DNA from: a virus
IMG/VR virus record: IMGVR_UViG_3300031576_000032
Span: 1 to 64,000 of that record
Length of the DNA stretch: 64,000 nt
Direction: 5' to 3' (one strand)
Shown piece by piece: positions 1-8,256 of this stretch. The number at the start of each line of letters is the position of its first letter. Within the stretch, counting starts at the first letter, position 1. The position numbers and the translations under genes are program-made. The notes beneath the pieces are model-generated. The model was not told the origin of the DNA. It saw only the letters and a program-made list of their open reading frames with translations, and made no database searches.

Positions 1-174
1 AACATCATGGACCAGGTCGCAGTCGTGCGGACCGCGCAGGAGAGTGTGCAGCAGGTGAAGATCGACCTGGCGAAGATTCAGGCCGCCCAAGATGGGATCA
101 AGGAAGACCTGGCGGACACGCGGGCCGACATCCGCGAGATCAACGGCAAGCTGGACGGACTGAGGGGACAATGA
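1..174 (+). CDS. Short coiled-coil protein (5' end possibly outside the window)
   Basis: The frame is open from the window edge; an ATG at 7 would give a 55-residue protein, but the gene may begin upstream. The visible part is charged and heptad-like (VQQVKIDLAKIQ, IKEDLADTRADIREINGKL), typical of a coiled coil. Its TGA overlaps the ATG of the next gene (ATGA at 171). Small coiled-coil proteins are often encoded just before phage lysis genes (XhlA-like), but no membrane segment is visible here, so the function is unknown. Confidence 0.6.
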   Translation, partial: NIMDQVAVVRTAQESVQQVKIDLAKIQAAQDGIKEDLADTRADIREINGKLDGLRGQ

Positions 175-407
175 AACGATACGCTGGGCTTTTGGTACTC
201 GGGCTTGCGTTCAGAGGGCTCTTCATTCAGAGCGTGGTTGCAGACGGATGGGAGGCCCGCGAGCGTGCGGTGTGGACGGTCGGACTCGGTGGCATGGTGA
301 CGCGCGGGCCGATCGCTTTGTCGGTCGTCCCGGTCGAGCGCGTGCGCGTCGCCGAGTCGGAGCATTGGGGCTGCTCTGCGACGCTTCGTGTAAGCTGGAA
401 TCCGTAA
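171..407 (+). CDS. Small exported protein of the lysis module
   Basis: A 78-residue frame starts inside the stop of the previous gene (ATGA). It has an N-terminal signal-like stretch (KRYAGLLVLGLAFRGLF), followed by a polar body with one Cys near the C-terminus. The position directly before the endolysin suggests an envelope or lysis accessory role. No family is recognised; the function is inferred only from position. Confidence 0.55.
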   Translation: MKRYAGLLVLGLAFRGLFIQSVVADGWEARERAVWTVGLGGMVTRGPIALSVVPVERVRVAESEHWGCSATLRVSWNP

Positions 408-421
408 AGGAGGGTTGGACC

Positions 422-487
422 ATGCCGCTCATCCGTTGGGTACTGCAAATCTTCGGTCTCATGCCGAGCCTGCCGTTGGTCCACTGA
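422..487 (+). CDS. 21-residue leader peptide coupled to the endolysin
   Basis: A strong ribosome binding site (aaaggagg) lies 7-8 bases upstream of this ATG. The peptide (MPLIRWVLQIFGLMPSLPLVH) is hydrophobic, and its TGA overlaps the endolysin ATG as TGATG. The endolysin has no good site of its own, so ribosomes probably load here and reinitiate. The peptide may be a short membrane peptide or only a translation leader. Confidence 0.55.
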   Translation: MPLIRWVLQIFGLMPSLPLVH

Positions 488-1020
488 TGGCCGACTTCGA
501 GCCAGCCTTTCAGAAGACGATGAAGAACGAGAGTTGGGCGCTCACGAAAACGCCCGGTGATCGCGGCCTTCAAACCTTCGCCGGGATCTCGCGGCGCTTC
601 TGGCCGAATTGGCCAGGCTGGGCGCAGTTCATCGATCACGGAATCACCGCAGATCCGGCGTTGACGCAGCTCGTCCGCGAGTTCTACCGCGCGGAGTTCT
701 GGAACAAGATCAAGGGCGACGAGATCAACTCGCAGGCGATCGCCGAGCAGGTCTATGACTTCGCGGTCAACGCCGGCCCGGTAGTTGCTATGAAGCTCGC
801 GCAGCTTATTGTTGGCGCGACGCCGGACGGCGCTGTCGGGCCGAAGACGATCGCGGAACTCGACGACCTCAAGAACGTCATCGTGACCGCAGAGGGATAC
901 TTCGCGCTCCGGTACTTCGTGGCGAAGGTCGCTCGGTATGCGGCGATCGCGAACCGGGACAAGACGCAGCGAGCGTTCATCCTCGGATGGGTAAACCGCG
1001 CGCTGAAGGTGGTGGCGTGA
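487..1020 (+). CDS. Endolysin, GH108 muramidase with PG-binding domain
   Basis: A 177-residue glycoside hydrolase of family 108 (N-acetylmuramidase, ZliS-like). The N-terminal signature KNES...DRGLQTFAGIS matches the family ENEGG...GGxTxxGIS region, with Glu15 as the likely catalytic acid. The C-terminal half holds a PG_binding_3-type domain (NAGPVVAMKLAQ...GAVGPKTIAEL). It cuts the glycan strands of peptidoglycan at the end of infection. No signal peptide is seen, so release should depend on the holin encoded next. The ATG at 487 was chosen because it overlaps the upstream stop (TGATG) and begins the conserved domain; an in-frame ATG at 415 adds unrelated residues. Confidence 0.9.
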   Translation: MADFEPAFQKTMKNESWALTKTPGDRGLQTFAGISRRFWPNWPGWAQFIDHGITADPALTQLVREFYRAEFWNKIKGDEINSQAIAEQVYDFAVNAGPVVAMKLAQLIVGATPDGAVGPKTIAELDDLKNVIVTAEGYFALRYFVAKVARYAAIANRDKTQRAFILGWVNRALKVVA

Positions 1021-1490
1021 TGGGCCTACCCATCATCGGCGGACTCATCGAGACGATCATCGGCAAGGGCGCGGACATCCTCGACGACCGGCAGTTCTCC
1101 GGCGAGGAACGCGCGAAAGCCGAGCTTGAGGTCCAGAAGCTCGGGCTCGAAGCGGCGAAGCTCGACCTGGAGATGGCGATGGGCCAGGTCGACGTGAACA
1201 AGATCGAAGCGGCGAGCGAGGACAACTTTACGCGCCGTTGGCGTCCGTTCATCGGATGGGTATGCGGCTTTGGGTTCGCCTACGCCGTCATCGGATTCAG
1301 CCTCCTTAGTTGGGCGTGGCAGTGGATGAAGGCGGTCGGATGGCTGAAGCTCGACGTGCCCGCGCCACCGAACGTCGACAAGGATCTGCTCATCCCGGTC
1401 CTGATCGGCATCCTCGGGCTCGGGGCGATGCGGACCGTGGAGAAGACGATGGGCACGAAACCGCCCGGACAGAACAAGGGGGTCGCATGA
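1020..1490 (+). CDS. Holin of the GTA 3-TM type
   Basis: A 156-residue protein resembling the 3TM holin family found in gene transfer agents and prophages (PF11351-like). An amphipathic N-terminus and charged helix precede two clear hydrophobic stretches (FIGWVCGFGFAYAVIGFSLL and LLIPVLIGILGLGAM). Its ATG overlaps the endolysin stop (TGATG), and its own TGA overlaps the next ATG. It is expected to open the inner membrane for the endolysin. Confidence 0.85.
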   Translation: MGLPIIGGLIETIIGKGADILDDRQFSGEERAKAELEVQKLGLEAAKLDLEMAMGQVDVNKIEAASEDNFTRRWRPFIGWVCGFGFAYAVIGFSLLSWAWQWMKAVGWLKLDVPAPPNVDKDLLIPVLIGILGLGAMRTVEKTMGTKPPGQNKGVA

Positions 1491-2317
1491 GTCTCGCATC
1501 GATCGTCCGTCAGCTCCTCCCTGAGAAGCGCGCGTACTTCGTCGTGCAGGAGTCGGACTTCAAGCCGCCGATCTTACCGTTGAGGTTTGCCAAGTACTCG
1601 ACGTTGATCGTCAACCCGGCGATCGGGGAGACGCGGTTCCGCCAACTCCATGCCGCGCTCCCTGGCCATCGGCTCCTCGCGTACATCAACGCGATGGACG
1701 TTCCGTTCTGGCGAAACGGCCAGCCGGCCGCGTCGCAGTATGTCCGCGACATGGAGGCGCTATGGCCGGACTGGTGGAACCTCCATGCGCCAGACGGGTC
1801 GCACATCAAAATCTTCACGACGCCAGCGCCACTGAATCACTACATCGCGACCTTCAGCACCGACCGATTCTGGGCGACGTGGGCGGCCCTGCACTTCAAG
1901 CCGCTCCTCTACGACGGCGTCTACATCGACAACCACTTCCAGGCGACGCCGGTCTGGATCATTCGGAAGTACGCCGAGGCAGGCTTCTCGACCTCAGACG
2001 CGCTCCAGCGGGCCTACGAGTATGAGCGCGCGAATGGCGGAATCTCGGCGGCGATCCGCGCTGAGTGGCCGGACGCGATCGTCGTCTCGAATTGCGGAAC
2101 GGGACGCGTCGACGAGGCGGTCAACGGAATCTCGCTCGAGGACGGGTACTCACCGCTAGCGTACCAGGTCGCGCACCTAATCGGGAATCGGTCCCCGCTG
2201 TCGATCGCGTGGTGCGACACGCAGGAGAAGCTCGACGCGGTCCGCGCGCTCCGGGCGAGCGGGAAGCTTGATCGAGTTCAAATCGGGTTCATTGGCGGAA
2301 GCGGCGTCACGCCGTAA
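1487..2317 (+). CDS. Putative TIM-barrel glycosidase (GHL15-like)
   Basis: This 276-residue protein follows the holin with an ATGA overlap. The strings LLYDGVYIDNH and IVVSNCGTGRVDEA, plus EDGYSPLAY later, resemble the strand-end Asp/Glu positions of putative glycoside hydrolases of the GHL15/alpha-galactosidase-like clan. It lacks a signal peptide. Position suggests action on a cell-surface or wall glycan during lysis, or a virion-linked depolymerase. The family call is by motif memory only. Confidence 0.5.
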   Translation: MSLASIVRQLLPEKRAYFVVQESDFKPPILPLRFAKYSTLIVNPAIGETRFRQLHAALPGHRLLAYINAMDVPFWRNGQPAASQYVRDMEALWPDWWNLHAPDGSHIKIFTTPAPLNHYIATFSTDRFWATWAALHFKPLLYDGVYIDNHFQATPVWIIRKYAEAGFSTSDALQRAYEYERANGGISAAIRAEWPDAIVVSNCGTGRVDEAVNGISLEDGYSPLAYQVAHLIGNRSPLSIAWCDTQEKLDAVRALRASGKLDRVQIGFIGGSGVTP

Positions 2318-2327
2318 AGGAGGCAAG

Positions 2328-2771
2328 ATGGACCGAACGCTCCGAAACATCATCTTGTTCGTGTCGGCTGTCCTCGTCGTCGTTCTGGTGTCGTTCGCGG
2401 TCTCCTGTCCACGGAAGGTGCACGCAGCCAACCCGGACACGCTCATCATCGTGATGCCGACGCAGGACAACCGTGGAACGTGCGCCGCGCCGTCGCTGCT
2501 AACGACGACAGAGACAACGATTCTGGCCGTCATCATGGCGTCTCCGTCGAGCGCAACCCCGCTGGCTACGCTCGCCGGCGCACCTGGCGCAACCGTGCTC
2601 TTCGCTCCGCCCGCTACTTGGCCCGAGGCTGGCGCTCCCGTGTGGACATATTGGCGCGACACGGAAGGAAACTTCCTAAAAGACGCGCTTGGCTTCCCAT
2701 GCACGGTCGTGGATACCCTGCGGGGAAAAGACTCCACCCCACCGGCGCGGGGCACCATCTCTCGCCGATAG
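2328..2771 (+). CDS. Membrane-anchored protein of the lysis module
   Basis: A 147-residue protein with an excellent ribosome binding site (aaaggagg) before its ATG. Residues 8-26 form one hydrophobic helix (ILFVSAVLVVVLVSFAV) followed by Cys, which could be a signal anchor or a poor lipobox. The rest is Thr/Ala/Pro-rich and likely periplasmic. In position it could be a spanin-like or envelope protein, but no coiled coil is visible. Function unknown. Confidence 0.55.
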   Translation: MDRTLRNIILFVSAVLVVVLVSFAVSCPRKVHAANPDTLIIVMPTQDNRGTCAAPSLLTTTETTILAVIMASPSSATPLATLAGAPGATVLFAPPATWPEAGAPVWTYWRDTEGNFLKDALGFPCTVVDTLRGKDSTPPARGTISRR

Positions 2772-2810
2772 AGCGGTTCCTGCGATGGTGGGAGCAGAGG
2801 TTCTGGCGGC

Positions 2811-3029
2811 ATGAGTAAACTGATAATCGTACATTGCAATCGGCCGCGAGAACTCGTTCAATTCATCGGGTGCATGATGGTCGTGCTATCCGCCATTGCC
2901 GTTGTGCGTGTCATCAGTGACATCGCATCCATAAAAACACTCTTCGGCGATCCTTTCGGATCGTGGCGCGTGCTAGCAACCGCTGGATTTCTTTATGGGT
3001 TTGGACTGGTTGCGAGGCCCCGTGTCTGA
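2811..3029 (+). CDS. Small two-helix membrane protein
   Basis: The 72-residue product has two hydrophobic stretches (FIGCMMVVLSAIAVVRVI and VLATAGFLYGFGLVA). Its 3' end overlaps the start of the sigma-like gene. A third lysis-module membrane protein, possibly a second holin or antiholin; this is inferred from topology and position alone. Confidence 0.5.
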   Translation: MSKLIIVHCNRPRELVQFIGCMMVVLSAIAVVRVISDIASIKTLFGDPFGSWRVLATAGFLYGFGLVARPRV

Positions 3030-3522
3030 CGCGGACGCATGGGCGGCGGTCCTCCGTGTAGCGTCGCGAATCCGACGCACGGCCACGTGGCGGGCTAGGA
3101 TCGGTCTACCGCCAGCGCTCGACGCAGCTGATCTAGAGCAAGACGGGTTGATCGCGGCCCACTCGGCTGCGCTCTCGTGGTGCGCTGCACGTGGCGCGAA
3201 ACTCGACTACCACCTCGTCGCGCGGGCGCGGCTCGCGATCTCCTGCGCGGTGCGGCACGAGCGGGCGTGTTTGCGCGGTGGAAGCCTGAAACGCCTCCCG
3301 GTGGACGTTCTGGCTTATGTCTCAGTCGATTCGAGCGAGGAGACTGCCGCGCTCGCGCTTGTCAACCGGCGCGCGTCGCGCCTCACGGTAAAGCAACGAT
3401 CCGCGCTCGCTCAAGTCGTCGCCGGATACCTGGAGCGCGAGGTCGCGGTCAAGGCCGGCGTCTCGCAAGTCGCAATCAGCGCGCACGTCCGAAAAGCGCG
3501 GGCGGCGCTTAGCCATGCATAG
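3022..3522 (+). CDS. Sigma-70-like RNA polymerase sigma factor
   Basis: A compact protein with the two-domain plan of ECF-type sigma factors. An N-terminal region-2-like helix bundle (DLEQDGLIAAHSAALSWC...HLVARARLAISCAV) precedes a C-terminal region-4 helix-turn-helix (LTVKQRSALAQVV...VAVKAGVSQVAISAHVRKA). It should direct host RNA polymerase to phage promoters, plausibly late ones, since recognisable sigma-70 promoters occur only on the leftward early arm. The GTG at 3022 overlaps the upstream stop; an ATG at 2995 would add nine residues. It ends just before a strong terminator. Confidence 0.7.
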   Translation: MSDADAWAAVLRVASRIRRTATWRARIGLPPALDAADLEQDGLIAAHSAALSWCAARGAKLDYHLVARARLAISCAVRHERACLRGGSLKRLPVDVLAYVSVDSSEETAALALVNRRASRLTVKQRSALAQVVAGYLEREVAVKAGVSQVAISAHVRKARAALSHA

Positions 3523-3525
3523 ATC

Positions 3526-3563
3526 AACGGCCGGGGCTTCCGATTCGCCCCGGCCGTTTTTTA
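3526..3563 (+). terminator. Rho-independent terminator of the lysis operon
   Basis: A perfect 12-bp inverted repeat (aacggccggggc / gccccggccgtt) with a 9-base loop is followed by a run of T. It sits between the converging rightward lysis operon and the leftward early operon. Confidence 0.92.
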
Positions 3564-3872
3564 TACCTTCGGTTTATCAATCGGTCGGCCTTTTCCTTCG
3601 AGATGCTCCATTCCGGAGTATGTCTTCCTTTTCTCCGCGAGTTCCTTCGGATCATCTCTCCCCTGGACTGGCCGATCGTCCGTCGGCGGACGGGGCTTCC
3701 GTTCCTGGCACGTATCGAAATGGCATGTCATCGTTTGCCGGTCGTAAATCACCCCGTCGGGCCGGTCCCCGTCCTCATTTGGGTCAACAAGGATCGACTT
3801 CCCCGCGAACGTCTTAAACCAATACGCCGGTTCTCCACAGTCGCGGCATTCGCTCGGTCCGTCACTTGCCAC
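3561..3872 (-). CDS. Small zinc-ribbon-like protein
   Basis: The last gene of the leftward arm, 103 residues from a GTG that overlaps the upstream TGA region and has a ribosome site (aaggaga). It shows CRDC near the N-terminus and TCHFDTC about 40 residues later, a likely four-ligand zinc site, then a basic disordered tail. Longer in-frame extensions upstream are only Arg-rich shadow of the neighbouring gene. Function unknown; nucleic-acid binding is plausible. Confidence 0.6.
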   Translation of the reverse strand: MASDGPSECRDCGEPAYWFKTFAGKSILVDPNEDGDRPDGVIYDRQTMTCHFDTCQERKPRPPTDDRPVQGRDDPKELAEKRKTYSGMEHLEGKGRPIDKPKV

Positions 3873-4164
3873 TAGGTCTCTCCTTCTTGATTTCCGTCGC
3901 GACGATCGCCGCAAGGACACGGGCCGTAATCGATGCTTCGATTTGTTCGACAAACGCGTCAACGATCCGGGATTGAGTTTCCTCTCGGTTGGCAAGCCGG
4001 TCCCAAAACCATTTCGGGACGTCCTTCACCGTCGATGAAATCGCCGACATCTCGAGGATTGCGACATCGTACCGATCCCACTCCTCGACTTCAGTTATTT
4101 CGGCCCGATCGATCCTTTCAAGGGCAATTCTCAAATCGGTTTTTGGGTCTTGATCTTTCGGCAT
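3862..4164 (-). CDS. Hypothetical protein, helical
   Basis: 100 residues starting at an ATG with a good ribosome site (ggagg) 5 bases upstream. It is acidic and helical, with WDRYDVAILEMSA and VPKWFWDRLANREE segments. The 3' end overlaps the next gene by 11 bases. No family recognised. Confidence 0.6.
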   Translation of the reverse strand: MPKDQDPKTDLRIALERIDRAEITEVEEWDRYDVAILEMSAISSTVKDVPKWFWDRLANREETQSRIVDAFVEQIEASITARVLAAIVATEIKKERPSGK

Positions 4165-4251
4165 CAAACCTCCGATCTACAAATTCCCAACCCCTGGAAC
4201 GGGGGAGTCAGGGTAAATCCATTGGGTACTTTCCCGTTCCTCCAAGTTCGT

Positions 4252-5310
4252 TTAGTTCACCGCAACAAGGTTCTGCCACTCGTTCGCGGGCATCGTCGCG
4301 AGCCATCCCCCGGCCCGCTCGAGTTCGATCACCCGATCGTAGTCTTCGGTGTCGTTCGCGATTGCCGTAACCGCGTTTGCGAGGCCGTATTGCGTCGGGT
4401 CCGACGACTTCAGGAGGTTCTTCAACACTTGCCCCCGTTCATCTTCGGACAATCCAGACCGCGCCGCGACGATCTCGGTCACGGCGACGACGTCCCCGGG
4501 GATCTCCCGGCCCGCCGCCGTCCGAAGCCGGTCGACGACGACCTTGAAACCTGCCTCGCCGATCGCCCCGCGAACGACGTCCTGAACCTTCATTAAGAAT
4601 GCCTTGTCCTCCGCGGCGCGGGTTTCGTCGCGGAGCCATTCGACCGGTGCTCCGTCGTCGCCGCTGGTCCCCCGGCCGACGTGGTACTTCTTCGCGCCCA
4701 AGTCCCGAACGATCGCCCCGTTCGAACAGATCAATCGGAACACGAGCGGTTCGACGCGAAGCGCCCCGTGCCCGACTTCAGAGTTCGAAACGACGACGCC
4801 CGCGGATACGATATCCCCCGGACGAATCTCGGCGGACAAGTTCCGCCGGACGGCTTGAAGGTAAAGCCGCGTTTCGGTCGCTTCGCACGATTCGACCGTG
4901 TAGTCGACGTGTTCGCGAAGAACCGGAACGACCCCATCGAGAAGGTCGAGATTATCGAGCGGCCGGTAACGGTCCGAAAGAAACGCCCGAACGTCCCCGT
5001 CGAGCGTTCTCACCAAACGCTTCGCCGTCGACCGACCGAGCCAAGCGTTGACGTTCGTCGCGAGGAGCGTCGGATCGTTGTGAAACATCCGGTCGTAGTA
5101 CCCTTTCGGAATATCGGCGAACGCCGCGATTTGATCGTGCGCGATCTTCCGGATTCGGAGCGGCCCATTCCCGACTGACGCCATAACTCCCGCAACGTCG
5201 CCCGTCGACTCGACCCGGAACTTCGACGCCGGGGCGACGTAGTCCTTCTTCGACGCCGCGACCGATGCCGCGAAATCGATCAACTCCTCGATTAACCTCC
5301 CGTGCTTCAT
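4252..5310 (-). CDS. DUF932/DUF945-family protein
   Basis: A 352-residue member of the DUF932 (DUF945) family found in phages and plasmids. Family-like strings are VRAFLSDRYRPLDNLDLL in the N-terminal third and SNSEVGHGALRVEPLVFRLICSNG in the middle. Its biochemical role is not established; members often lie near replication and recombination genes, as here. It begins 70 bases downstream of a clear promoter and heads a three-gene transcription unit with the two small genes that follow. Confidence 0.8.
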   Translation of the reverse strand: MKHGRLIEELIDFAASVAASKKDYVAPASKFRVESTGDVAGVMASVGNGPLRIRKIAHDQIAAFADIPKGYYDRMFHNDPTLLATNVNAWLGRSTAKRLVRTLDGDVRAFLSDRYRPLDNLDLLDGVVPVLREHVDYTVESCEATETRLYLQAVRRNLSAEIRPGDIVSAGVVVSNSEVGHGALRVEPLVFRLICSNGAIVRDLGAKKYHVGRGTSGDDGAPVEWLRDETRAAEDKAFLMKVQDVVRGAIGEAGFKVVVDRLRTAAGREIPGDVVAVTEIVAARSGLSEDERGQVLKNLLKSSDPTQYGLANAVTAIANDTEDYDRVIELERAGGWLATMPANEWQNLVAVN

Positions 5311-5379
5311 GATTTATCCTCCACGCGACCCGGCCCACGTTCGAGAGAATTCCCGCGTCGCGGCCGATCGACCCCCCGG

Positions 5380-5408
5380 ATTATAACCGACGAGACCCCT
5401 TTTGTAAA
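5380..5408 (-). promoter_or_regulatory. Leftward sigma-70-type promoter P1
   Basis: On the minus strand the -35 is TTTACA (5403-5408) and the -10 is TATAAT (5380-5385), a perfect match, with a 17-bp spacer. It lies between the nuclease gene and the DUF932 gene, which it should drive. Confidence 0.85.
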
Positions 5409-5414
5409 CCTCAG

Positions 5415-5852
5415 TTATCGTCTCGGGGCCAGGGGAGAAACCCCGTTAGCAAGAACGTCGGCGAACTCTCCAAAGTTAATCCTTTTATGCCAGATAATGG
5501 CGTTCGACATTAACGTCTCCGCGTCAACCCTTCCTACGAGATCGACCGCCCCCCGCCAATCGAACAACAGGTAGTAGTCCCCCGCTTGTAGAAGAAGCCA
5601 GACATTCCCGCACGTCCGGCCCCGGTCTTGTATCCATCGGCGCTGGTGCGGAACGTACTTCGTGATCTGAACGACGCCTTTCTCAGGGAGTTTCACTAGG
5701 ATCTTCAGCTCGATCCATCCGGTTCCCCTGGAACCAGGGAGTCCAAACGAGATATCGGGGACGCCGAGCGTTACCGCGTCCTCATGCCGGCACGCGGACC
5801 ACTTCGTTCCCATTCCGGTTTTCAAGTAAAGCCAAAGAGTAGACTCTTTCAT
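5415..5852 (-). CDS. PD-(D/E)XK nuclease, VRR-NUC/resolvase-like
   Basis: A 145-residue nuclease. The core reads GVPDISFGL then GTGWIELKI, matching the PD...ExK catalytic pattern, preceded by an N-terminal helix with Glu (MKESTLWLYLK) and followed by QRRWI and VWLLLQ, as in VRR-NUC and phage Holliday-junction resolvase-like proteins. It probably resolves branched DNA during replication and packaging. The ATG at 5852 overlaps the polymerase stop (ATGA). Confidence 0.8.
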   Translation of the reverse strand: MKESTLWLYLKTGMGTKWSACRHEDAVTLGVPDISFGLPGSRGTGWIELKILVKLPEKGVVQITKYVPHQRRWIQDRGRTCGNVWLLLQAGDYYLLFDWRGAVDLVGRVDAETLMSNAIIWHKRINFGEFADVLANGVSPLAPRR

Positions 5853-7774
5853 TCTTCCCCCCAGTTCTTCTGGAGTTTCGCATCGACGAGAATCGGCACC
5901 GAGAACGGGATCGACGTCTCCATAATCCGAACGGACTCGGCCCATGCTTCTTTCCCGGCCCTTGTCCGCGGGACGGACGACCCTAAATCGTCATGGACCG
6001 TGATATGTGGAATGATGACATCGAACACCCCGGCCTCGAAAATGTCGACCATCGACTTCTTCATCAAGTCCGCCGCGGTCCCCTGGATCACAAAGTTAAG
6101 AGCTTTATGGGTTCCGGTCCGGCGAACGCCGGACCGGGGGGGCCGTTCCCCGTCCGCGCGGGCGCGTTCCTGGGCCGTTCTGACGGCCGATAACGCCCCG
6201 TCGCGGGTCGGAAACGGTCCCCCGAACGCCCGGGACAGGTCCCAATCGGAAGGCTCCCATTCTTCGAACCTCCGACGCCGTCCTAGGATCGTCTTTACCC
6301 ATCCGCGCTCGTTAGCTCGGTCCGACGCGACCCGTAGCGTGTTCCGGGCGAATGGGAACGCGGCGTAGTATTTGTCGAGGAACCCTTGGGCCTCATCGAC
6401 CGGGAGCTTCAGTTGCGCTGCGGTTTTCTTCGTTCCCATCCCGTAGATCACCCCGAAGTTAATCGTCTTCGCTTTCTGCCGGCCTGCTTTTCCGACAAGT
6501 CCCGCACGGTCCGCGCACTGCTGATGAAAGTCGATCTTCGGGTTCTTCTGATACTCCGACCGGAACTCGGCCGCGCCTTCTCCCAAAGCATAATGAGAAA
6601 AAATCCTAAATTCTGCCTGGTTGTAATCGGCCTTCCCCCAGTCGCATCCCTCTTCTGGGATAAAGATCGATCGGCACAAAGGGCCAAGGACCGCATCGCG
6701 TGCCGGGATGAACTGAAGGTTTGGATGGGACGACGAGAACCGTCCCGTAACGGTCCCATACTCGTCGGACTTCATCGGGTTAAACGACCCGTGGATTCTT
6801 CCGTCGACGAGTTGCTCCTGCATCTGCCCGACAAGAAACGTCGAGATGAACTTATCGGTTCCGCGACACTCAAGGATCATCTTCGCAACGGAATGATTTA
6901 CCGTCTCGAGCCACGGCTTCGTGAACGACGGGGCATCGGTTTTCGGGGTGCGTGGGTACGGTATACCCAAAGAATCGAACATCCCCCCGAGCTCCCGCGC
7001 GTTCCATACGGAGATGTTTTTCCCCGCGATTGCGTCGAGCCCGGCCTTCGTCTCGACGAGTTTCTTCCGAAACGCGACGATCGAGTCGTCAAGTTTCTTC
7101 GTATCGATCCGCACCCCGTTCTGCCTCATCCGAAGAACGAGAGGAAGTAGACGCGACTCAAGGTCGAATAGTTCGGTCATCCCCTCCGCCGCGAGCAACT
7201 TCTCCTGAAGAGGAAGAATCTTTAACGGAAGAAGAACGTCCTGGATCGCGTACTTCGCGACGACGGACCCAGGGAGTCGCCAGAGGTGTTTCTTCGGATC
7301 GCCCTTGTATCCCCGCCGCGCGCATTCTTGCGTTATCTCATCCTCGGCCTTCGACTCGCCCTCGAGGTACCGAACCGAGATATCCCCGAGGTTGTAGAAC
7401 CCCTGAAGATTTTCGTTCACCAAAGGTTCAGCGATCTGTACATCCGCCCACGGGCCAACGATTTTCACTCCGGCCTTCTCGAGGTAGTCAAAATCGTAGA
7501 GAAGGTTCGCGCCGACTTTCCGCTGCGACTTCCGACCGAGTTCACGGCCGAGCCACTTGAGGACTTTTTTCGGGTCGAGGTTCTCGCCGTCCTCGTGTCG
7601 GATCGGGTAGTAGTTTGAGAACCCGTCGTCGGTCGCTACCGCGACGCCTGCGATATACCCATCGCGATACGTCCCCGGACCTTTCGCTACGAGGTCGTCG
7701 TCTCGCGTCTCGATGTCCACCGCGATTAATTTTGCAGACGATAAATCGGGAAACAGGTTATCGACCTTCTTCAA
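5849..7774 (-). CDS. Family A DNA polymerase with 3'-5' exonuclease domain
   Basis: The replicative polymerase, 641 residues. An N-terminal DEDDy exonuclease domain shows Asp20/Glu22 (DIE), NLLYDFD near 90-96 and YAIQD with Asp179. The polymerase domain has motif A DYNQAEFR (Asp383), motif B RQKAKTINFGVIYG (Arg432, Lys436, Phe440, Tyr444) and motif C VHDDLG. Phe440 corresponds to the nucleotide-discriminating Phe of E. coli Pol I. No 5'-3' exonuclease domain is present, as in T7-like polymerases. It starts with TTG overlapping the dCMP deaminase stop (TTGA), with no ATG nearby. Confidence 0.95.
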   Translation of the reverse strand: MKKVDNLFPDLSSAKLIAVDIETRDDDLVAKGPGTYRDGYIAGVAVATDDGFSNYYPIRHEDGENLDPKKVLKWLGRELGRKSQRKVGANLLYDFDYLEKAGVKIVGPWADVQIAEPLVNENLQGFYNLGDISVRYLEGESKAEDEITQECARRGYKGDPKKHLWRLPGSVVAKYAIQDVLLPLKILPLQEKLLAAEGMTELFDLESRLLPLVLRMRQNGVRIDTKKLDDSIVAFRKKLVETKAGLDAIAGKNISVWNARELGGMFDSLGIPYPRTPKTDAPSFTKPWLETVNHSVAKMILECRGTDKFISTFLVGQMQEQLVDGRIHGSFNPMKSDEYGTVTGRFSSSHPNLQFIPARDAVLGPLCRSIFIPEEGCDWGKADYNQAEFRIFSHYALGEGAAEFRSEYQKNPKIDFHQQCADRAGLVGKAGRQKAKTINFGVIYGMGTKKTAAQLKLPVDEAQGFLDKYYAAFPFARNTLRVASDRANERGWVKTILGRRRRFEEWEPSDWDLSRAFGGPFPTRDGALSAVRTAQERARADGERPPRSGVRRTGTHKALNFVIQGTAADLMKKSMVDIFEAGVFDVIIPHITVHDDLGSSVPRTRAGKEAWAESVRIMETSIPFSVPILVDAKLQKNWGEE

Positions 7775-8256
7775 CGATCATCGCCTTCTTTTGATTCATC
7801 CTCGATCGTCCAGGGGATACCAAGCGATGTGAACAACTCCTTCGACCTCTTCGACTTTTGATAGTCGATCTCCGCGTGGACGGCGACGATCCCAACGTTA
7901 ACGAGAAGCTTCGCGCAGTCGTAGCACGGGAACGCGGTGCAGTACACTTCGGCCCCGTCGATTGGCGGACCGTGCCGCGCGGATTGCGCGACCGCGTTCG
8001 CTTCGGCGTGGACGGTCCGGACACAGTGAGCAGTTTCTTTATACACGATCTGATCGGAGATAGTTGCTCGTTGTTCTATTTCGTGTCCGACGTCGTCGCA
8101 ATGAGGCGCCTTCGACGGGGACCCCGAGAATCCAGTCGCAAGGACTCGTCCGTCGCGGACGAGTATCGCACCTTTTTTCCCTCGGTTACACGTCGACCGA
8201 TCCATCACCGCCCGGACGATCGAAAAGTAATATTCCTTCCGCGTCGACCGATTCAA
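7771..8256 (-). CDS. dCMP deaminase
   Basis: A 161-residue zinc-dependent deoxycytidylate deaminase converting dCMP to dUMP. It has HAEANA (His83, Glu85) and PCYDC (Cys111, Cys114), the catalytic zinc site, and the SGSPSKAPHC insert typical of dCMP rather than cytidine deaminases. The chosen TTG start overlaps the upstream TGA and has a GGAGG eight bases before it. It sits directly between the ThyA-fold enzyme and the polymerase, so it feeds the pyrimidine branch of this operon. Confidence 0.9.
   Translation of the reverse strand: MNRSTRKEYYFSIVRAVMDRSTCNRGKKGAILVRDGRVLATGFSGSPSKAPHCDDVGHEIEQRATISDQIVYKETAHCVRTVHAEANAVAQSARHGPPIDGAEVYCTAFPCYDCAKLLVNVGIVAVHAEIDYQKSKRSKELFTSLGIPWTIEDESKEGDDR

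Noticed and set aside
2480-2818. Rightward 112-codon frame overlapping the membrane-anchored gene
   Set aside because: Arg-rich shadow without ribosome site, although its stop overlaps the next ATG; the overlapping frame has a strong site and a membrane helix.
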